From Gammaproteobacteria bacterium (GTDB lineage Bacteria; Pseudomonadota; Gammaproteobacteria; Nevskiales; Nevskiaceae), in the NCBI GenBank assembly GCA_026398875.1, contig JAPLSB010000003.1:1-64000 (forward strand): 64,000 nucleotides of DNA, in the 5' to 3' direction. Position numbers and translations under genes: made by a program. Below the pieces are notes generated by a model. That model searched no databases. It was given only the letters and a program-made list of their open reading frames with translations, and was not told the DNA's origin. Numbering within the stretch: the first letter of the stretch is position 1; the number at the start of each line of letters is the position of its first letter. Positions 1-9,618 of this stretch are shown in pieces.

Positions 1-22
1 TCTTTAAGACTTGAGTGAGAGC

Positions 23-340
23 ATGGCCGCAACCAGCCAATCGATTCGCATTCGGCTCAAAGCCTTCGATCATCGCCTGATCGATAAATCGGCTCGCGAG
101 ATCGTCGAAACCGCGAAGCGCACCGGTGCCGTCGTCCGCGGACCGATTCCGCTGCCGACCCGCATGGAGCGTTACACCATCCTGGTGTCGCCGCACGCCG
201 ACAAGTCGGCCCGTGACCAGTACGAAATCCGTACGCACAAGCGGCTGATGCAGATCATCGACCCGACCGAGAAGACCGTCGACGCTTTGTCGAAGCTGGA
301 TCTCCCGGCTGGCGTCGAAGTTCAGATTCGCGTCAATTAA
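23..340 (+). CDS. rpsJ: 30S ribosomal protein S10
   Basis: S10 (NusE) is part of the 30S head and also binds NusB in transcription antitermination. The 105-residue product has the family hallmarks [10 protein letters not shown] near the N-terminus, GPIPLPTR and [11 protein letters not shown]. The family is normally about 103 residues, so the ATG at 23 is preferred over an upstream TTG at 11, which would add four atypical residues. It is the first gene of the S10 operon and lies 15 bp before rplC. The promoter and leader are outside the window. Confidence 0.97.
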   Translation: MAATSQSIRIRLKAFDHRLIDKSAREIVETAKRTGAVVRGPIPLPTRMERYTILVSPHADKSARDQYEIRTHKRLMQIIDPTEKTVDALSKLDLPAGVEVQIRVN

Positions 341-355
341 GGCGAGGATCAGACA

Positions 356-991
356 ATGACTATTGGTATCGTTGGTCGCAAGGCGGGCATGACCCGCGTG
401 TTCACTGAAGCCGGTGAGTCGATCCCGGTCACGGTGATCGAGTGCTCCCCGAATCGCGTCACTCAGGTCAAGACTGTGGAAACCGACGGCTATCGCGCCG
501 TGCAGGTCACCGCAGGTGAGAAGAAGTCCAGCCACGTTTCCAAGCCGCTCGCGGGCCACTACAAGAAGGCCGGCGTTGCTGCGGGTCGTGGTCTCTGGGA
601 ATTCCGCTTGAACGACGGTCAGGGCGATGAGCTCGCACCAGGCGCTGAAATTACCGTGACTTCGTTCGAGGGCGTCAAGGCCGTCGACGTGTCCGGCGTC
701 AGCATCGGCAAAGGCTTTGCCGGCGTCCAGAAGCGCTGGAATTTCGGCGGCGGTCGTGCCAGCCACGGTAACTCGCTGTCGCATCGCGTGCCGGGCTCCA
801 TCGGTCAGCGCCAGAGCCCAGGCAAGGTCTGGAAGGGTAAGAAAATGGCCGGCCACATGGGTTCGGACAACATCACCGCCCTGAATCTGGATGTGGTCCG
901 CATCGACGCCGAGCGCAATCTGCTGCTCGTCAAGGGCGCCGTGCCCGGACACAAGGGTGCCGACGTCGTCGTGCATCCGACGGTCAAGTAA
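356..991 (+). CDS. rplC: 50S ribosomal protein L3
   Basis: L3 is an early-assembly 23S rRNA-binding protein near the peptidyl-transferase centre. The 211 residues start with [16 protein letters not shown] and contain the extended loop [21 protein letters not shown], whose glutamine is the usual PrmB methylation site in this family. A GGCGAGGA ribosome-binding site lies just upstream of the ATG. Second gene of the S10 operon, 10 bp before rplD. Confidence 0.98.
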   Translation: MTIGIVGRKAGMTRVFTEAGESIPVTVIECSPNRVTQVKTVETDGYRAVQVTAGEKKSSHVSKPLAGHYKKAGVAAGRGLWEFRLNDGQGDELAPGAEITVTSFEGVKAVDVSGVSIGKGFAGVQKRWNFGGGRASHGNSLSHRVPGSIGQRQSPGKVWKGKKMAGHMGSDNITALNLDVVRIDAERNLLLVKGAVPGHKGADVVVHPTVK

Positions 992-1001
992 GAGAAGCGA
1001 C

Positions 1002-1607
1002 ATGGATCTCCAACTCCACTCAAGCAATAACACGCTGAATGTAGTCGACACCGTTTTCGGTGCTGATTACAACGAAGCGCTGGTGCACCAGGTCGTGACC
1101 GCCTATCTGAACGGCGGCCGTGCGGGTACCAAGGCGCAAAAGTCGAAGGCGATGGTCCGCGGCGGCGGCAAGAAGCCGTGGAAGCAGAAAGGTACTGGTC
1201 AGGCACGTGCCGGCTCTATCCGCAGCCCGCTGTGGCGTGGTGGCGGCAAGACGTTCGCCGCCGTTCCCCGCGACCACAGCCAGAAGGTCAACAAGAAGAT
1301 GTATCGCGGCGCGATCCGGTCGATCATCTCCGAGTTGAACCGCAACGGCTCGCTGATTGTTGCCGAATCGTTCACTGTCGAAGCAGCCAAGACCAAGTCG
1401 CTGGTCGAGAAGCTCAACACGGTTGGCGAGAACGACATCCTGATTGTCACGGACACGCTCGACCAAAACCTGTTTCTGTCGGCGCGCAATCTGCACCGCG
1501 TGAACGTGGTCGACGTGAACGGCATCAACCCGGTCTCGCTGCTGTCATTCAAGAAGGTGCTTCTGACCGCTCCGGCCGTCAAGAAGCTGGAGGCCTGGCT
1601 GTCATGA
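1002..1607 (+). CDS. rplD: 50S ribosomal protein L4
   Basis: L4 lines the exit tunnel; in E. coli it also autoregulates the S10 operon. The 201-residue product carries the basic tunnel loop ([20 protein letters not shown]). An in-frame start further upstream at 891 would lie inside rplC and give non-homologous sequence, so the ATG at 1002, preceded by an AGAGAAG ribosome-binding site, is chosen. The stop overlaps the rplW start as ATGA, implying coupled translation. Confidence 0.97.
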   Translation: MDLQLHSSNNTLNVVDTVFGADYNEALVHQVVTAYLNGGRAGTKAQKSKAMVRGGGKKPWKQKGTGQARAGSIRSPLWRGGGKTFAAVPRDHSQKVNKKMYRGAIRSIISELNRNGSLIVAESFTVEAAKTKSLVEKLNTVGENDILIVTDTLDQNLFLSARNLHRVNVVDVNGINPVSLLSFKKVLLTAPAVKKLEAWLS

Positions 1608-1921
1608 GCAAGATCAAGATCTCGGGCGAGCGCCTGCACCAGCTGATCCTGGCACCAGTGGTGTCGGAAAAGAGCACGCGCGCCGCCGAAAAGAACAACG
1701 AAGCCGTGTTCAAGGTTCTGCGCGACGCAAAGAAGCCGGAAATCAAGAACGCGATCGAGACGCTGTTCAACGTCAAGGTTGAGGCAGTTCGCACCTTGAA
1801 CGTGAAGGGCAAGATCAAGCGTTTTGGCGGCTCCACCGGCGTTCGTTCCGACTGGAAGAAGGCCTACGTGACGCTCGCCGAAGGTCAGGAAATCGACTTC
1901 CTGGCTGGCGCCAACAGCTAA
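1604..1921 (+). CDS. rplW: 50S ribosomal protein L23
   Basis: L23 sits at the tunnel exit and is the docking site for trigger factor and SRP. The 105 residues include [16 protein letters not shown] and the C-terminal beta-strand region ending FLAGANS. The ATG overlaps the rplD stop by 4 bp; a longer in-frame reading that starts inside rplD is rejected because it would not be L23-like. rplB follows 15 bp later. Confidence 0.97.
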   Translation: MSKIKISGERLHQLILAPVVSEKSTRAAEKNNEAVFKVLRDAKKPEIKNAIETLFNVKVEAVRTLNVKGKIKRFGGSTGVRSDWKKAYVTLAEGQEIDFLAGANS

Positions 1922-1936
1922 TCGGAGCGACGAGAA

Positions 1937-2767
1937 ATGCCACTCCAGAAAATGAAGCCGACCAGCCCAGGTCGTCGCCATGTGATTTCGGTGACGCATC
2001 CGGAGCTGTTCAAGGGTCGTCCGTATGCGCCGCTGCTCGAGTCGAAGAGCTCGAATGGTGGTCGCAACAACCACGGCCATATCACCACCCGTCACCAGGG
2101 CGGTGGACACAAGCAGCACTACCGTCTGATCGACTTCAAGCGTGACAAGGACGGAATTCCGGCCAAGGTCGAGCGCGTTGAATACGATCCGAACCGCAGC
2201 GCGCACATTGCCCTCCTGCTGTACAAGGATGGCGAGCGCCGTTACATCATCGCCCCGAAGGGCGTGAGTGTTGGCGATGCGATCCAGTCGGGTACTGATG
2301 CGCCGATCAAGGCTGGCAATAGCCTGCCAATCCGCAACATCCCGGTCGGCTCGACGATCCACTGCATCGAACTTCGTCTCGGCAAGGGTGCGCAGCTTGC
2401 GCGTTCAGCTGGTGCAGCCGTGCAGCTGGTGGCCCGTGAAGGCCAGTACGCGACCATTCGTCTGCGCAGCGGCGAAATGCGCCTGGTGCACAGTGAGTGC
2501 CGCGCGACGCTCGGCGAAGTATCGAACAGCGAACACAATCTGCGTCACTACGGCAAGGCCGGCGCCAAGCGCTGGAAGGGCATCCGTCCGACCGTCCGTG
2601 GCGTTGTCATGAACCCGGTCGACCATCCGCACGGCGGTGGTGAAGGCAAGTCCGGTCAGGGCAACCCGCACCCGGTGTCGCCGTGGGGCCAGAAGGCGAA
2701 GGGTCTCAAGACCCGCAACAACAAGCGGACCGAGAAGTTCATCGTCCGCAGCCGCCACAAGAAGTAA
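1937..2767 (+). CDS. rplB: 50S ribosomal protein L2
   Basis: L2 is needed for subunit joining and peptidyl transfer. At 276 residues it is close to the usual 273-275. Visible hallmarks are [18 protein letters not shown] near residue 45 and the C-terminal [13 protein letters not shown] segment containing the conserved histidine near the peptidyl-transferase centre. Fifth gene of the S10 operon. Confidence 0.98.
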   Translation: MPLQKMKPTSPGRRHVISVTHPELFKGRPYAPLLESKSSNGGRNNHGHITTRHQGGGHKQHYRLIDFKRDKDGIPAKVERVEYDPNRSAHIALLLYKDGERRYIIAPKGVSVGDAIQSGTDAPIKAGNSLPIRNIPVGSTIHCIELRLGKGAQLARSAGAAVQLVAREGQYATIRLRSGEMRLVHSECRATLGEVSNSEHNLRHYGKAGAKRWKGIRPTVRGVVMNPVDHPHGGGEGKSGQGNPHPVSPWGQKAKGLKTRNNKRTEKFIVRSRHKK

Positions 2768-2803
2768 ACCGCGTTTCACTGCACGAATTTTCGAGAGCCC
2801 GTC

Positions 2804-3079
2804 ATGTCGCGTTCCGTCAAGAAAGGCCCGTTCATCGATCACCATCTCGCGAAGAAGGTGGCCGACGTATTGGGTTCGCGAGTCAAGAAGCCGATCAAGA
2901 CCTGGTCGCGCCGTTCGATGATCACCCCGGACATGGTCGGTCTGACCATGCAGGTCCACAACGGTCGTCTGCACGTTCCGGTGTTCATCACCGAGAACAT
3001 GATCAGCCACAAGCTGGGCGAGTTCTCGCCGACGCGTACGTTCAAGGGCCATACGGCCGGCGACAAGAAGTCGAGCTAA
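2804..3079 (+). CDS. rpsS: 30S ribosomal protein S19
   Basis: S19 binds the 30S head with S13. The 91 residues begin [15 protein letters not shown] and end with the typical THKxxG-like region ([15 protein letters not shown]). Usual length is 91-92. It follows rplB by 36 bp and precedes rplV by 10 bp with a strong AAGGAGA ribosome-binding site for rplV between them. Confidence 0.97.
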   Translation: MSRSVKKGPFIDHHLAKKVADVLGSRVKKPIKTWSRRSMITPDMVGLTMQVHNGRLHVPVFITENMISHKLGEFSPTRTFKGHTAGDKKSS

Positions 3080-3089
3080 GGAGACAGAC

Positions 3090-3431
3090 ATGCAGACCCA
3101 GGCTGTTCTCAAGTTCGTACGTCTTTCGCCCCACAAGGCGCGTCTGGTCGCTGACCAGGTTCGTGGCCAAAAGGTCGATCAGGCTCTCAACCTGCTTAAG
3201 TTTTCGCAGAATCGCGCCAGCGGAATCATTCGCAAGGTGCTGGAGTCCGCGATCGCCAATGCGGAAAACAACAATGGCGCCGACGTCGACGAGTTGAAGA
3301 TCTCGGAGATCTTCGTTGACGAGGGTCCGACGATGAAGCGAATTCGTCCACGCGCCAAGGGCCGTGCGGATCGCATCCTGAAGCGTACGAGCCACGTCAC
3401 GATTCGCGTCTCCGACGGCATCAAGGGTTAA
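3090..3431 (+). CDS. rplV: 50S ribosomal protein L22
   Basis: L22 contributes the second tunnel-constriction loop with L4. The 113-residue product shows the family core [15 protein letters not shown] and the C-terminal beta-hairpin [18 protein letters not shown]. Length is close to the E. coli protein (110). Part of the S10 operon, 14 bp upstream of rpsC. Confidence 0.97.
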   Translation: MQTQAVLKFVRLSPHKARLVADQVRGQKVDQALNLLKFSQNRASGIIRKVLESAIANAENNNGADVDELKISEIFVDEGPTMKRIRPRAKGRADRILKRTSHVTIRVSDGIKG

Positions 3432-3445
3432 CGGGAAGAGTATTC

Positions 3446-4135
3446 ATGGGTCACAAGATCAATCCGAATCTGTTCCGTCTTGGTATCTCGACGGCCTGGA
3501 CGTCGAACTGGTACGCCGAGCGTGGCGCTTATGCGGACAACCTGAACAAGGATCGCCTCGTTCGCGAGTTTCTGTTCAAGAAGCTCGCGCAGGCGTCGGT
3601 CAGCCGCGTGCAGATCGACCGTCCGGCAAAGTCGGCTCGCGTCACGATCCACACGGCTCGTCCGGGCATCGTGATCGGCAAGAAGGGTGAGGACATCGAG
3701 AAGCTGCGTCAGGAAGTGTCGAAACTGATGACGCTCAAGCCGGACTCGGTGCACATTTCGGTGGAAGAAATCCGGAAGCCGGAACTCGACTCCAAGCTGA
3801 TTGCTGAAAGCGTTGCTCAGCAGCTCGAGCGCCGCATCATGTTCCGTCGTGCGATGAAGCGCGCCGTGACCAATGCGATGCGTCTTGGCGCGGGTGGCAT
3901 CAAGATCCAGGTCGGCGGTCGCCTTAACGGTGCTGAAATCGCCCGTACCGAGTGGTACCGCGAAGGTCGCGTGCCGCTGCATACCCTGCGTGCACACATC
4001 GACTACGGCACCGCCGAAGCGAAGACCAACTACGGCGTCATCGGCGTCAAGGTTTGGGTCTTCAACGGCGAAGTGTTTGAAACCGATCGTCACGTCGGCA
4101 AGAAGGAAGAGGCCGGCGAGCCGGCGTCCGCCTGA
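3446..4135 (+). CDS. rpsC: 30S ribosomal protein S3
   Basis: S3 is at the mRNA entry channel and has helicase-type function with S4 and S5. The 229 residues start [14 protein letters not shown], carry a type-2 KH domain with [14 protein letters not shown] near residue 72, and end in an acidic/alanine tail ([11 protein letters not shown]). Sits between rplV and rplP as in other proteobacteria. Confidence 0.98.
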   Translation: MGHKINPNLFRLGISTAWTSNWYAERGAYADNLNKDRLVREFLFKKLAQASVSRVQIDRPAKSARVTIHTARPGIVIGKKGEDIEKLRQEVSKLMTLKPDSVHISVEEIRKPELDSKLIAESVAQQLERRIMFRRAMKRAVTNAMRLGAGGIKIQVGGRLNGAEIARTEWYREGRVPLHTLRAHIDYGTAEAKTNYGVIGVKVWVFNGEVFETDRHVGKKEEAGEPASA

Positions 4136-4169
4136 TCGTCCTTCAGCCAGATATTAGGAGAGTGCTGCC

Positions 4170-4583
4170 ATGATGCAGCCGAAGCGAACCAAATTCAGAA
4201 AGCAGCAGAAGGGCCATAACCGTGGCCTGGCGCAGAACGGCAACAAGGTGTCGTTCGGTGAGTTCGGCCTGAAGTCGACGGAGCGCGGTGCGCTCACGGC
4301 GCGTCAGATTGAAGCTGCTCGTCGCGTCATCACCCGTTACGTGAAGCGTGGCGGCAAGATGTGGATCCGCATCTTCCCGGACGTTCCTGTCACTCGCAAA
4401 CCGCTCGAAGTTCGAATGGGTTCGGGTAAGGGTAACGTCGAGTGGTGGGTTGCCAAGATTCAGCCGGGCAAGATGCTGTACGAGCTCGAAGGCGTTTCGG
4501 AAGTCGACGCGCGCGAAGCGTTCAAGCTCGCTGCCGCCAAGCTGCCGGTCAAGACGACCTTCGTGCAGCGGACGATTCTGTAA
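4170..4583 (+). CDS. rplP: 50S ribosomal protein L16
   Basis: L16 helps organise the A site and tRNA accommodation. The 137 residues start [15 protein letters not shown]. The first ATG at 4170 replaces the more usual Met-Leu start, and 4173 is an alternative giving 136 residues. The [15 protein letters not shown] segment holds the arginine that is hydroxylated in E. coli L16. A 34-bp spacer separates it from rpsC, and an 88-bp palindromic spacer from rpmC. Confidence 0.97.
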   Translation: MMQPKRTKFRKQQKGHNRGLAQNGNKVSFGEFGLKSTERGALTARQIEAARRVITRYVKRGGKMWIRIFPDVPVTRKPLEVRMGSGKGNVEWWVAKIQPGKMLYELEGVSEVDAREAFKLAAAKLPVKTTFVQRTIL

Positions 4584-4594
4584 CAACAGTGGTC

Positions 4595-4666
4595 GGTGAC
4601 TGGTGACTGGTGGCTAGTCAAACGTCTCCGAGATTCCCCATCACTAGCCACTCGTCACCAGACACC
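4595..4666. repeat. imperfect inverted repeat in the rplP-rpmC spacer
   Basis: Two 24-bp arms, 4595-4618 and 4643-4666, are complementary at 21 of 24 positions around a 24-nt loop. The left arm begins with a direct duplication of GGTGACT. The element fills nearly the whole gap between rplP and rpmC, inside an otherwise tight operon. In mRNA it would form a long hairpin without a T-tract, so it is not a classic terminator. A mobile palindromic repeat is the simplest reading. Confidence 0.75.
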
Positions 4667-4671
4667 GAGTT

Positions 4672-4887
4672 ATGAAGACCACCGAATTTGTGAAGTCGCT
4701 GCGGGAAAAGTCCGCAGCCGATTTGAAGAACGAACTGGCAGCGCTGCGCAAGGAGCAGTTCAAGCTGCGTATGCAGGCCGCTGTCGGCCAGCTGAACCAG
4801 TCGAACCTGGTCCATGACGTCCGCAAGAAGATTGCGCGCGTCAAGACCGTCATGCAGCAGCAGGCAACGCAGGCGAAGGCGTCATGA
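4672..4887 (+). CDS. rpmC: 50S ribosomal protein L29
   Basis: L29 is a small two-helix protein beside L23 at the tunnel exit. The 71 residues ([18 protein letters not shown]..., KEQFKLRMQ) are a little longer than the 63-residue E. coli protein because of an alanine/glutamine tail. The stop overlaps the rpsQ start as ATGA at 4884. Its ribosome-binding site must lie at the right arm of the preceding palindrome (ACACCGAG). Confidence 0.95.
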   Translation: MKTTEFVKSLREKSAADLKNELAALRKEQFKLRMQAAVGQLNQSNLVHDVRKKIARVKTVMQQQATQAKAS

Positions 4888-5192
4888 GCGAAGTGAACCA
4901 AGTGGTTGCAGGCTCCCACCGTATCGTTGGCCGCGTGGTCAGCAACAAGATGGACAAGACCATCACCGTTGCTGTCGAGCGAACTGTGAAGCACCCGCTG
5001 TACGGGAAGCTTCTGCGCAAGACGACCAAGCTGCACGCGCACGATGAGAACAACCAGTGCCATGAAGGCGATCTGGTTGCCATCGTCGAGACGCGCCCTC
5101 TTTCGCGTTCGAAGTTCTTCCGCCTCGTGGAAGTCATTGAGAGCGCTAGCGAACTGCAGCAGCGTGAAGCTGCTGCCAAGGCCGGAGTCTAA
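4884..5192 (+). CDS. rpsQ: 30S ribosomal protein S17
   Basis: S17 is an OB-fold primary 16S rRNA-binding protein. The 102 residues include [20 protein letters not shown] and [25 protein letters not shown]. It is longer than the 84-residue E. coli protein, with a short N-terminal extension and a glutamine/alanine-rich C-terminal extension. The start overlaps the rpmC stop by 4 bp, and rplN begins 5 bp after its stop. Confidence 0.96.
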   Translation: MSEVNQVVAGSHRIVGRVVSNKMDKTITVAVERTVKHPLYGKLLRKTTKLHAHDENNQCHEGDLVAIVETRPLSRSKFFRLVEVIESASELQQREAAAKAGV

Positions 5193-5197
5193 GCGCC

Positions 5198-5563
5198 ATG
5201 GTTCAACAGGAATCAATGCTGGTCGTCGCTGACAACAGCGGCGCCAAGATCGTCCAGGTCATTCAGGTCAAGGGTTCGACGCACCGTCGTTATGCCTGCG
5301 TCGGCGATCTGATCAAGGTTACGGTGAAGGATGCGATCCCGCGCGGCAAGGTCAAGAAGGGTGAGGTTCACGACGCTGTCGTCGTCCGCACCAAGAAGGG
5401 TGTTCGCCGTCCGGATGGCTCCACGATCCGCTTCGACACCAATGCCGCGGTGCTGCTGACCACCAAGCTTGAGCCGATCGGTACCCGTATCTTTGGGCCG
5501 GTGACTCGTGAGTTGCGCGAACGCTTCATGCGCATCATCTCGCTCGCCCCCGAAGTTCTCTGA
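5198..5563 (+). CDS. rplN: 50S ribosomal protein L14
   Basis: L14 forms inter-subunit bridges with 16S rRNA. The 121 residues start [17 protein letters not shown] and contain [16 protein letters not shown] and [12 protein letters not shown], all diagnostic. Compared with E. coli it lacks two residues near the C-terminal loop (RERFMRI). First gene of the spc operon region, 17 bp before rplX. Confidence 0.98.
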   Translation: MVQQESMLVVADNSGAKIVQVIQVKGSTHRRYACVGDLIKVTVKDAIPRGKVKKGEVHDAVVVRTKKGVRRPDGSTIRFDTNAAVLLTTKLEPIGTRIFGPVTRELRERFMRIISLAPEVL

Positions 5564-5580
5564 AGTCGTAGAGCAAAATC

Positions 5581-5907
5581 ATGCGCAAGATCAAAAAAGG
5601 CGACGAAGTCATCGTTATCACGGGCAAAGACAAGGGCCGTCGCGGCACCGTGTCTGTCGTCCAGAACGACGGCAAGATCATCATCGAAGGCTTGAACCTG
5701 GCCAAGAAGCACCAGAAGGGCAACCCGCAGGCGGGTGTCAGCGGCGGCATCGTCGAGAAGGAAATGCCGATCGACGCGTCGAACGTCATGCTCTTCAACG
5801 CGAAGACCGGCAAGGGTGACCGCGTTGGTTTCAAGGTCATCGGCGAAGGCGATGCGAAGCGCAAGGTGCGGTACTTCAAGTCAAACCAGGAAGTTCTGGA
5901 CGCTTAA
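5581..5907 (+). CDS. rplX: 50S ribosomal protein L24
   Basis: L24 is an assembly-initiator protein with a KOW motif. The 108 residues begin [20 protein letters not shown], which is the KOW segment, and end with [14 protein letters not shown]. Length is near the usual 104. The 86-bp spacer to rplE contains a sequence related to the rplP-rpmC palindrome (CTGGTGACCAG at 5921-5931). Confidence 0.97.
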   Translation: MRKIKKGDEVIVITGKDKGRRGTVSVVQNDGKIIIEGLNLAKKHQKGNPQAGVSGGIVEKEMPIDASNVMLFNAKTGKGDRVGFKVIGEGDAKRKVRYFKSNQEVLDA

Positions 5908-5993
5908 TTTGCAGTAGTCGCTGGTGACCAGTGAACAGCGCGGTTGCTATGCCGCCCTCGCCAGAACCAGCCACAGATAACGGAAACAGAGTC

Positions 5994-6533
5994 ATGGCCG
6001 CCAATTTGCAGACGTACTACCAGAGCACCGTCGCACCGGCACTTCGCGAAAAGCTGAAGTGCAATGCGATGGCGACCCCGAAGATCACCAAGATCACGCT
6101 GAACATGGGCGTGGGCGAGGCGACCTCGGACAAGAAGGTCATCGAGCATGCGGTGGCCAACATGACGGCGATCGCCGGCCAGAAGCCGGTTGTCACCAAG
6201 ACGCGCATCTCGATTGCAGCGTTCAAGGTGCGTGAGAACTATCCGGTCGGCGTCAAAGTAACGCTGCGCAGCCAGCAGATGTATGAGTTCCTGGAGCGTC
6301 TGATCACGATCGCGTTGCCGCGTATCCGCGATTTCCGTGGCCTGAAGGCGAACGGTTTCGATGGCCAGGGCAACTACAACTTCGGCATCACCGAGCAGAT
6401 CATCTTCCCGGAAATCGACTACGACAAGGTCGATGCGATCCGCGGCATGAACATCACCATCACCACCACGGCGAAGAACGACGAGGAAGGCCGCGCCCTT
6501 CTCGATGCGTTCAGCTTCCCGTTCCGCAAGTAA
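5994..6533 (+). CDS. rplE: 50S ribosomal protein L5
   Basis: L5 binds 5S rRNA in the central protuberance. The 179-residue length equals the E. coli protein. Visible hallmarks are [33 protein letters not shown] and [17 protein letters not shown]. An in-frame ATG at 5931 would add 21 unrelated residues read from spacer sequence; the ATG at 5994 with a GGAAACAGAG ribosome-binding site is chosen. Confidence 0.97.
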   Translation: MAANLQTYYQSTVAPALREKLKCNAMATPKITKITLNMGVGEATSDKKVIEHAVANMTAIAGQKPVVTKTRISIAAFKVRENYPVGVKVTLRSQQMYEFLERLITIALPRIRDFRGLKANGFDGQGNYNFGITEQIIFPEIDYDKVDAIRGMNITITTTAKNDEEGRALLDAFSFPFRK

Positions 6534-6548
6534 GACCGAGTCCGATCA

Positions 6549-6854
6549 ATGGCTAAGACCAATATGCTGGAGCGCGAGAAGAATCGCCTCGAGCTCGCGA
6601 AGAAGTTTGCGAAGAAGCGCAAGGCGCTGAAGGCGACGATCGTCGATCCGAACGCGTCTTACGAGGACAAGCTCGCCGCCGTCGAGAAGCTGCAGAAGCT
6701 TCCGCGCGACTCCAGCCCGACGCGCCAGCGGAATCGCTGCAACGTCACGGGCCGTTCGCGTGGCGTCTACCGCAAGTTTGGCCTGTCGCGTACGAAGCTG
6801 CGTGAAGCTGCAACCCGCGGTGAGATCCCTGGCCTGAAGAAGGCCAGCTGGTAA
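6549..6854 (+). CDS. rpsN: 30S ribosomal protein S14 (zinc-free form)
   Basis: S14 is in the 30S head. The 101-residue protein is the long, C-minus type: it has [25 protein letters not shown] but no CXXC pairs for zinc, unlike L36 in this window, which keeps its ligands. Starts [13 protein letters not shown]. Lies 15 bp after rplE. An 83-bp spacer with a strong hairpin precedes rpsH. Confidence 0.97.
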   Translation: MAKTNMLEREKNRLELAKKFAKKRKALKATIVDPNASYEDKLAAVEKLQKLPRDSSPTRQRNRCNVTGRSRGVYRKFGLSRTKLREAATRGEIPGLKKASW

Positions 6855-6881
6855 ACGTTGTTTAACCAGTTGCCGGCGAGG

Positions 6882-6906
6882 CACCTGTGCAGTGAGCGCA
6901 CAGGTG
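6882..6906 (+). other. hairpin in the rpsN-rpsH spacer
   Basis: A perfect 9-bp stem, CACCTGTGC (6882-6890) with GCACAGGTG (6898-6906), closes a 7-nt loop AGTGAGC. Partial complementarity extends outward to CCGG boxes on both sides. No T-tract follows, so it is unlikely to terminate transcription. It could be an mRNA-stability or translational element, or a relic of the palindromes seen in neighbouring spacers. Confidence 0.6.
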
Positions 6907-6937
6907 GACCACCGGCCAACCCCACTGGATACAAAGC

Positions 6938-7333
6938 ATGAGCATCAACGATCCGATCGGTGACTTTCTGACCCGCATCCGCAACGGTCAGTCGGCCCGC
7001 AAGAAGTTCATTACCTCGCCGTCCTCGAAGCAGCGCGAAGCGATTGCTGCTGTTCTGAAGGACGAGGGCTACGTCAGCGATTATTCGGTCGCGACCGAAG
7101 GCCAGAAGAAGACGATCACTGTTGTCCTGAAGTACTTCCAGGGCAAGCCGGTCATCGAGCGTCTGGATCGCGTCAGCAAGCCGTCGCTGCGCGTGTACAA
7201 GGCCAGCGATGAGCTGCCGCGCGTGCTCGCCGGTCTCGGCGTCGCGATCATCTCGACGTCGAAGGGCATCGTCAGCGATCGCAAGGCGCGCGCTGCCGGT
7301 CAGGGCGGCGAAGTCGTCTGCATCGTCGCCTAA
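6938..7333 (+). CDS. rpsH: 30S ribosomal protein S8
   Basis: S8 is a primary 16S-binding protein and in E. coli the translational repressor of the spc operon. The 131 residues start [18 protein letters not shown] and end [26 protein letters not shown], both diagnostic. Length is equal to the family norm (130). 14 bp before rplF with a GAGGAA ribosome-binding site for rplF. Confidence 0.98.
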   Translation: MSINDPIGDFLTRIRNGQSARKKFITSPSSKQREAIAAVLKDEGYVSDYSVATEGQKKTITVVLKYFQGKPVIERLDRVSKPSLRVYKASDELPRVLAGLGVAIISTSKGIVSDRKARAAGQGGEVVCIVA

Positions 7334-7347
7334 GAGGAACTGCCAAA

Positions 7348-7878
7348 ATGTCTCGCGTAGCGAAAATGCCGGTTGTGATTCCGGCTGGAGTCGAGTTCAA
7401 GAGCTCGGCGACCGAATTAAGTGTCAAGGGTGCCAAGTCGAGCCTGTCGCTGCCGCTTCCGAAGGAAGTGCAGGTCGAGTTCAGCAATGGCGTCGTGACT
7501 ATTGCTGAGGCGTCCATCAAGGCTGCGCCTGCGATGTCGGGCACTGTGCGTGCGCTGCTGGCAAGCATGGTTCTTGGCGTCACCAAGGGTTACGAGAAAA
7601 AGCTCACGCTGGTGGGCGTCGGCTACCGCGCCACGCTCACTGGCAAGAAGTTGAATCTTGCTGTTGGTCTTTCGCACCCGGTGGATTTCATCGTGCCGGA
7701 TGGCATCACCATTACCGTCCCGACGCAGACGGAAGTGGTCATTCAGGGCGCTGACAAGCACATCGTTGGCCAGATTGCCGCAACGCTGCGTGGTTATCGT
7801 CCGCCTGAGCCTTACAAGGGCAAGGGTGTTCGCTACTCGGACGAGAAGATCGTTCTGAAGGAAGCGAAGAAGAAGTAA
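7348..7878 (+). CDS. rplF: 50S ribosomal protein L6
   Basis: L6 lies near the factor-binding site and consists of two repeated domains. The 176-residue product begins [15 protein letters not shown] and has the C-terminal signature [33 protein letters not shown]. Normal length. The 91-bp spacer to rplR holds another imperfect palindrome. Confidence 0.98.
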   Translation: MSRVAKMPVVIPAGVEFKSSATELSVKGAKSSLSLPLPKEVQVEFSNGVVTIAEASIKAAPAMSGTVRALLASMVLGVTKGYEKKLTLVGVGYRATLTGKKLNLAVGLSHPVDFIVPDGITITVPTQTEVVIQGADKHIVGQIAATLRGYRPPEPYKGKGVRYSDEKIVLKEAKKK

Positions 7879-7890
7879 TCGTAGTGAAGC

Positions 7891-7932
7891 AGTGGCCAGT
7901 AGCGAGCGGCGTTCCGCAGCTACCAGGCCACT
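7891..7932. repeat. imperfect palindrome in the rplF-rplR spacer
   Basis: AGTGGCCAGTAGC (7891-7903) pairs with GCTACCAGGCCACT (7919-7932), with one mismatch/bulge, around a 15-nt loop that is itself partly palindromic. It is followed by CGAAAGGTCACTTG, which resembles part of the rplP-rpmC element (GCCACTCG...GTCAC). Probably a second, shorter member of the same spacer-repeat family. Confidence 0.55.
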
Positions 7933-7969
7933 CGAAAGGTCACTTGAATTTGTCACTGGAATACGTGTT

Positions 7970-8326
7970 ATGAGCCCGAAGAAAGAATCCCGTCTGCGTC
8001 GCGCGCGCCGCACGCGCGCCAAGATCGCAGAACTGGGGACGCACCGCCTGTCGGTGCACCGTACGCCGCGCCATATCTACGCGCAGATCATCTCGGGCGA
8101 CGCGGGCCATACGCTCGTGGCTGCGTCGACGGTCGAGAAGTCTGTCGCTGAAGGCCTGGACGCGACTGGCAACGTTGATGCCGCCAAGAAGGTCGGCGCA
8201 GCGATTGCCGAGCGCGCCAAGGCCGCTGGCATCACGAAGGTCGCATTCGACCGTTCGGGCTTTCAGTATCACGGCCGCATCAAGGCGCTGGCCGACGCCG
8301 CTCGTGAAGCCGGTCTGGAGTTTTAA
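7970..8326 (+). CDS. rplR: 50S ribosomal protein L18
   Basis: L18 binds 5S rRNA with L5. From the ATG at 7970 the product is 118 residues, matching the family (117). Its core [16 protein letters not shown] and C-terminal [26 protein letters not shown] are diagnostic. The reading frame is open upstream to 7892 but that part reads through the palindromic spacer and is not L18-like. Only 5 bp separate it from rpsE. Confidence 0.96.
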   Translation: MSPKKESRLRRARRTRAKIAELGTHRLSVHRTPRHIYAQIISGDAGHTLVAASTVEKSVAEGLDATGNVDAAKKVGAAIAERAKAAGITKVAFDRSGFQYHGRIKALADAAREAGLEF

Positions 8327-8331
8327 AGAAA

Positions 8332-8847
8332 ATGGCGAACTCAAACTACAACTTCGACGATTCGCAGAACGGCGATTTCAAGGAAAAGCTGGTCGCCGTC
8401 AACCGTGTCTCGAAAACTGTCAAGGGCGGCAAGCAGTTTACTTTCACGGCTTTGACGGTCGTCGGTGACGGCGCTGGTAAGGTCGGCTTCGGTTACGGCA
8501 AGGCACGCGAAGTGCCGGTCGCCATCCAGAAGGCGATGGAAAAGGCCCGCAAGAACATGATCACCGTTGAGCTGAAGGGTTCGACTCTGCAGCACGAGAT
8601 CTGGGGTATTCATGGTGCATCTCGCGTGTTCATGAAGCCTGCGTCGGACGGTACTGGCGTCATCGCCGGCAGCGCGATGCGCGCAGTGTTCGAAGTTGCA
8701 GGCGTTCAGAACGTGCTCGCGAAGTCGTTTGGTTCGCGCAACAAGATGAACATGGTGCGTGCGACGGTCGACGCGCTGCGTCGCCTGAACATGCCTTCGG
8801 AGATTGCCGCGAAGCGCGGCAAGACGCTCGAAGAAATCCTCGGCTGA
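8332..8847 (+). CDS. rpsE: 30S ribosomal protein S5
   Basis: S5 acts in decoding accuracy and at the mRNA entry. The 171 residues contain [24 protein letters not shown], the S5 double-stranded RNA-binding region, and [27 protein letters not shown] in the C-terminal domain. Normal length. rpmD begins 17 bp after its stop. Confidence 0.98.
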   Translation: MANSNYNFDDSQNGDFKEKLVAVNRVSKTVKGGKQFTFTALTVVGDGAGKVGFGYGKAREVPVAIQKAMEKARKNMITVELKGSTLQHEIWGIHGASRVFMKPASDGTGVIAGSAMRAVFEVAGVQNVLAKSFGSRNKMNMVRATVDALRRLNMPSEIAAKRGKTLEEILG

Positions 8848-8864
8848 GAATCAGGGACATCGTC

Positions 8865-9053
8865 ATGAGCGCGAACAAGCAAGTCAAAATCACGCTGGTC
8901 AAGAGCGTGTTCGGTCGTCTTCAGGCGCATCGCGCCTGTGTGCGCGGTCTCGGCCTTACCCGCATGCACTCGTCGGTCGTTGTTCCGGCGACGGCAGAGA
9001 ACATGGGCATGGTCAACAAGATTGGCTTCATGCTGAAGATTGAGGAAGTCTGA
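8865..9053 (+). CDS. rpmD: 50S ribosomal protein L30
   Basis: L30 is a small ferredoxin-like-fold protein, typical of gammaproteobacteria in this operon position. The 62 residues include VKITLVKSVFGRLQAHRACVRGLGLTRMHSSVVV. Usual length is 59-60. A 100-bp spacer separates it from rplO; that spacer has no recognisable gene. Confidence 0.95.
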   Translation: MSANKQVKITLVKSVFGRLQAHRACVRGLGLTRMHSSVVVPATAENMGMVNKIGFMLKIEEV

Positions 9054-9153
9054 AAAAGCTCATCCGGCGCACGCTGCGCCTGGTTGAGTTGTCTTTGGAT
9101 CCTTTGAAGTTTTGCTATTGGCCTTCGGCCACTGATCATTAGGAACTGCTGTC

Positions 9154-9588
9154 ATGAAACTGAATACGATCAAGCCTGCCGAAGGCGCCAAGACTGAACG
9201 GGTGCGTGTCGGCCGCGGTATCGGCTCCGGCATGGGCAAGACCGCCGGTCGCGGTCACAAGGGTCAGCGCGCTCGCAAGGGCGGCCGCGGCAAGATCGGC
9301 TTCGAGGGTGGCCAGATGCCGATCCAGCGTCGCCTGCCGAAGCGGGGCTTCAACTCTGCAATCGGCAAGCTGACCGCCGAAGTTCGTCTGTCGGACATCC
9401 AGCGGATGACCGAAGTCGACATCGACTTGTCGGTTTTGAAGGCTGCCGGTGTGGTTCAGACGCAGATCGTCCAGGCCAAGCTGATCAAGTCGGGCGAGCT
9501 GACGCGCAAGATCAATATCAAGGGCGTCGGTGTCACGAAGGGTGCGCGTGAAGCCATCGTTGCAGCTGGCGGCAGCGTCGCCGAATAA
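9154..9588 (+). CDS. rplO: 50S ribosomal protein L15
   Basis: L15 is a late-assembly protein with a basic N-terminal extension. The 144 residues begin [20 protein letters not shown], followed by [19 protein letters not shown] and [18 protein letters not shown]. Same length as E. coli L15. Directly upstream of secY (30-bp gap) as in other proteobacteria. Confidence 0.98.
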   Translation: MKLNTIKPAEGAKTERVRVGRGIGSGMGKTAGRGHKGQRARKGGRGKIGFEGGQMPIQRRLPKRGFNSAIGKLTAEVRLSDIQRMTEVDIDLSVLKAAGVVQTQIVQAKLIKSGELTRKINIKGVGVTKGAREAIVAAGGSVAE

Positions 9589-9618
9589 AGCAGTTTCTTT
9601 CGGTATCAGGCGAAACTC

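Noticed and set aside
11..340. TTG start at 11 for rpsJ
   Set aside because: It would add four residues not found in S10; the ATG at 23 gives family length.
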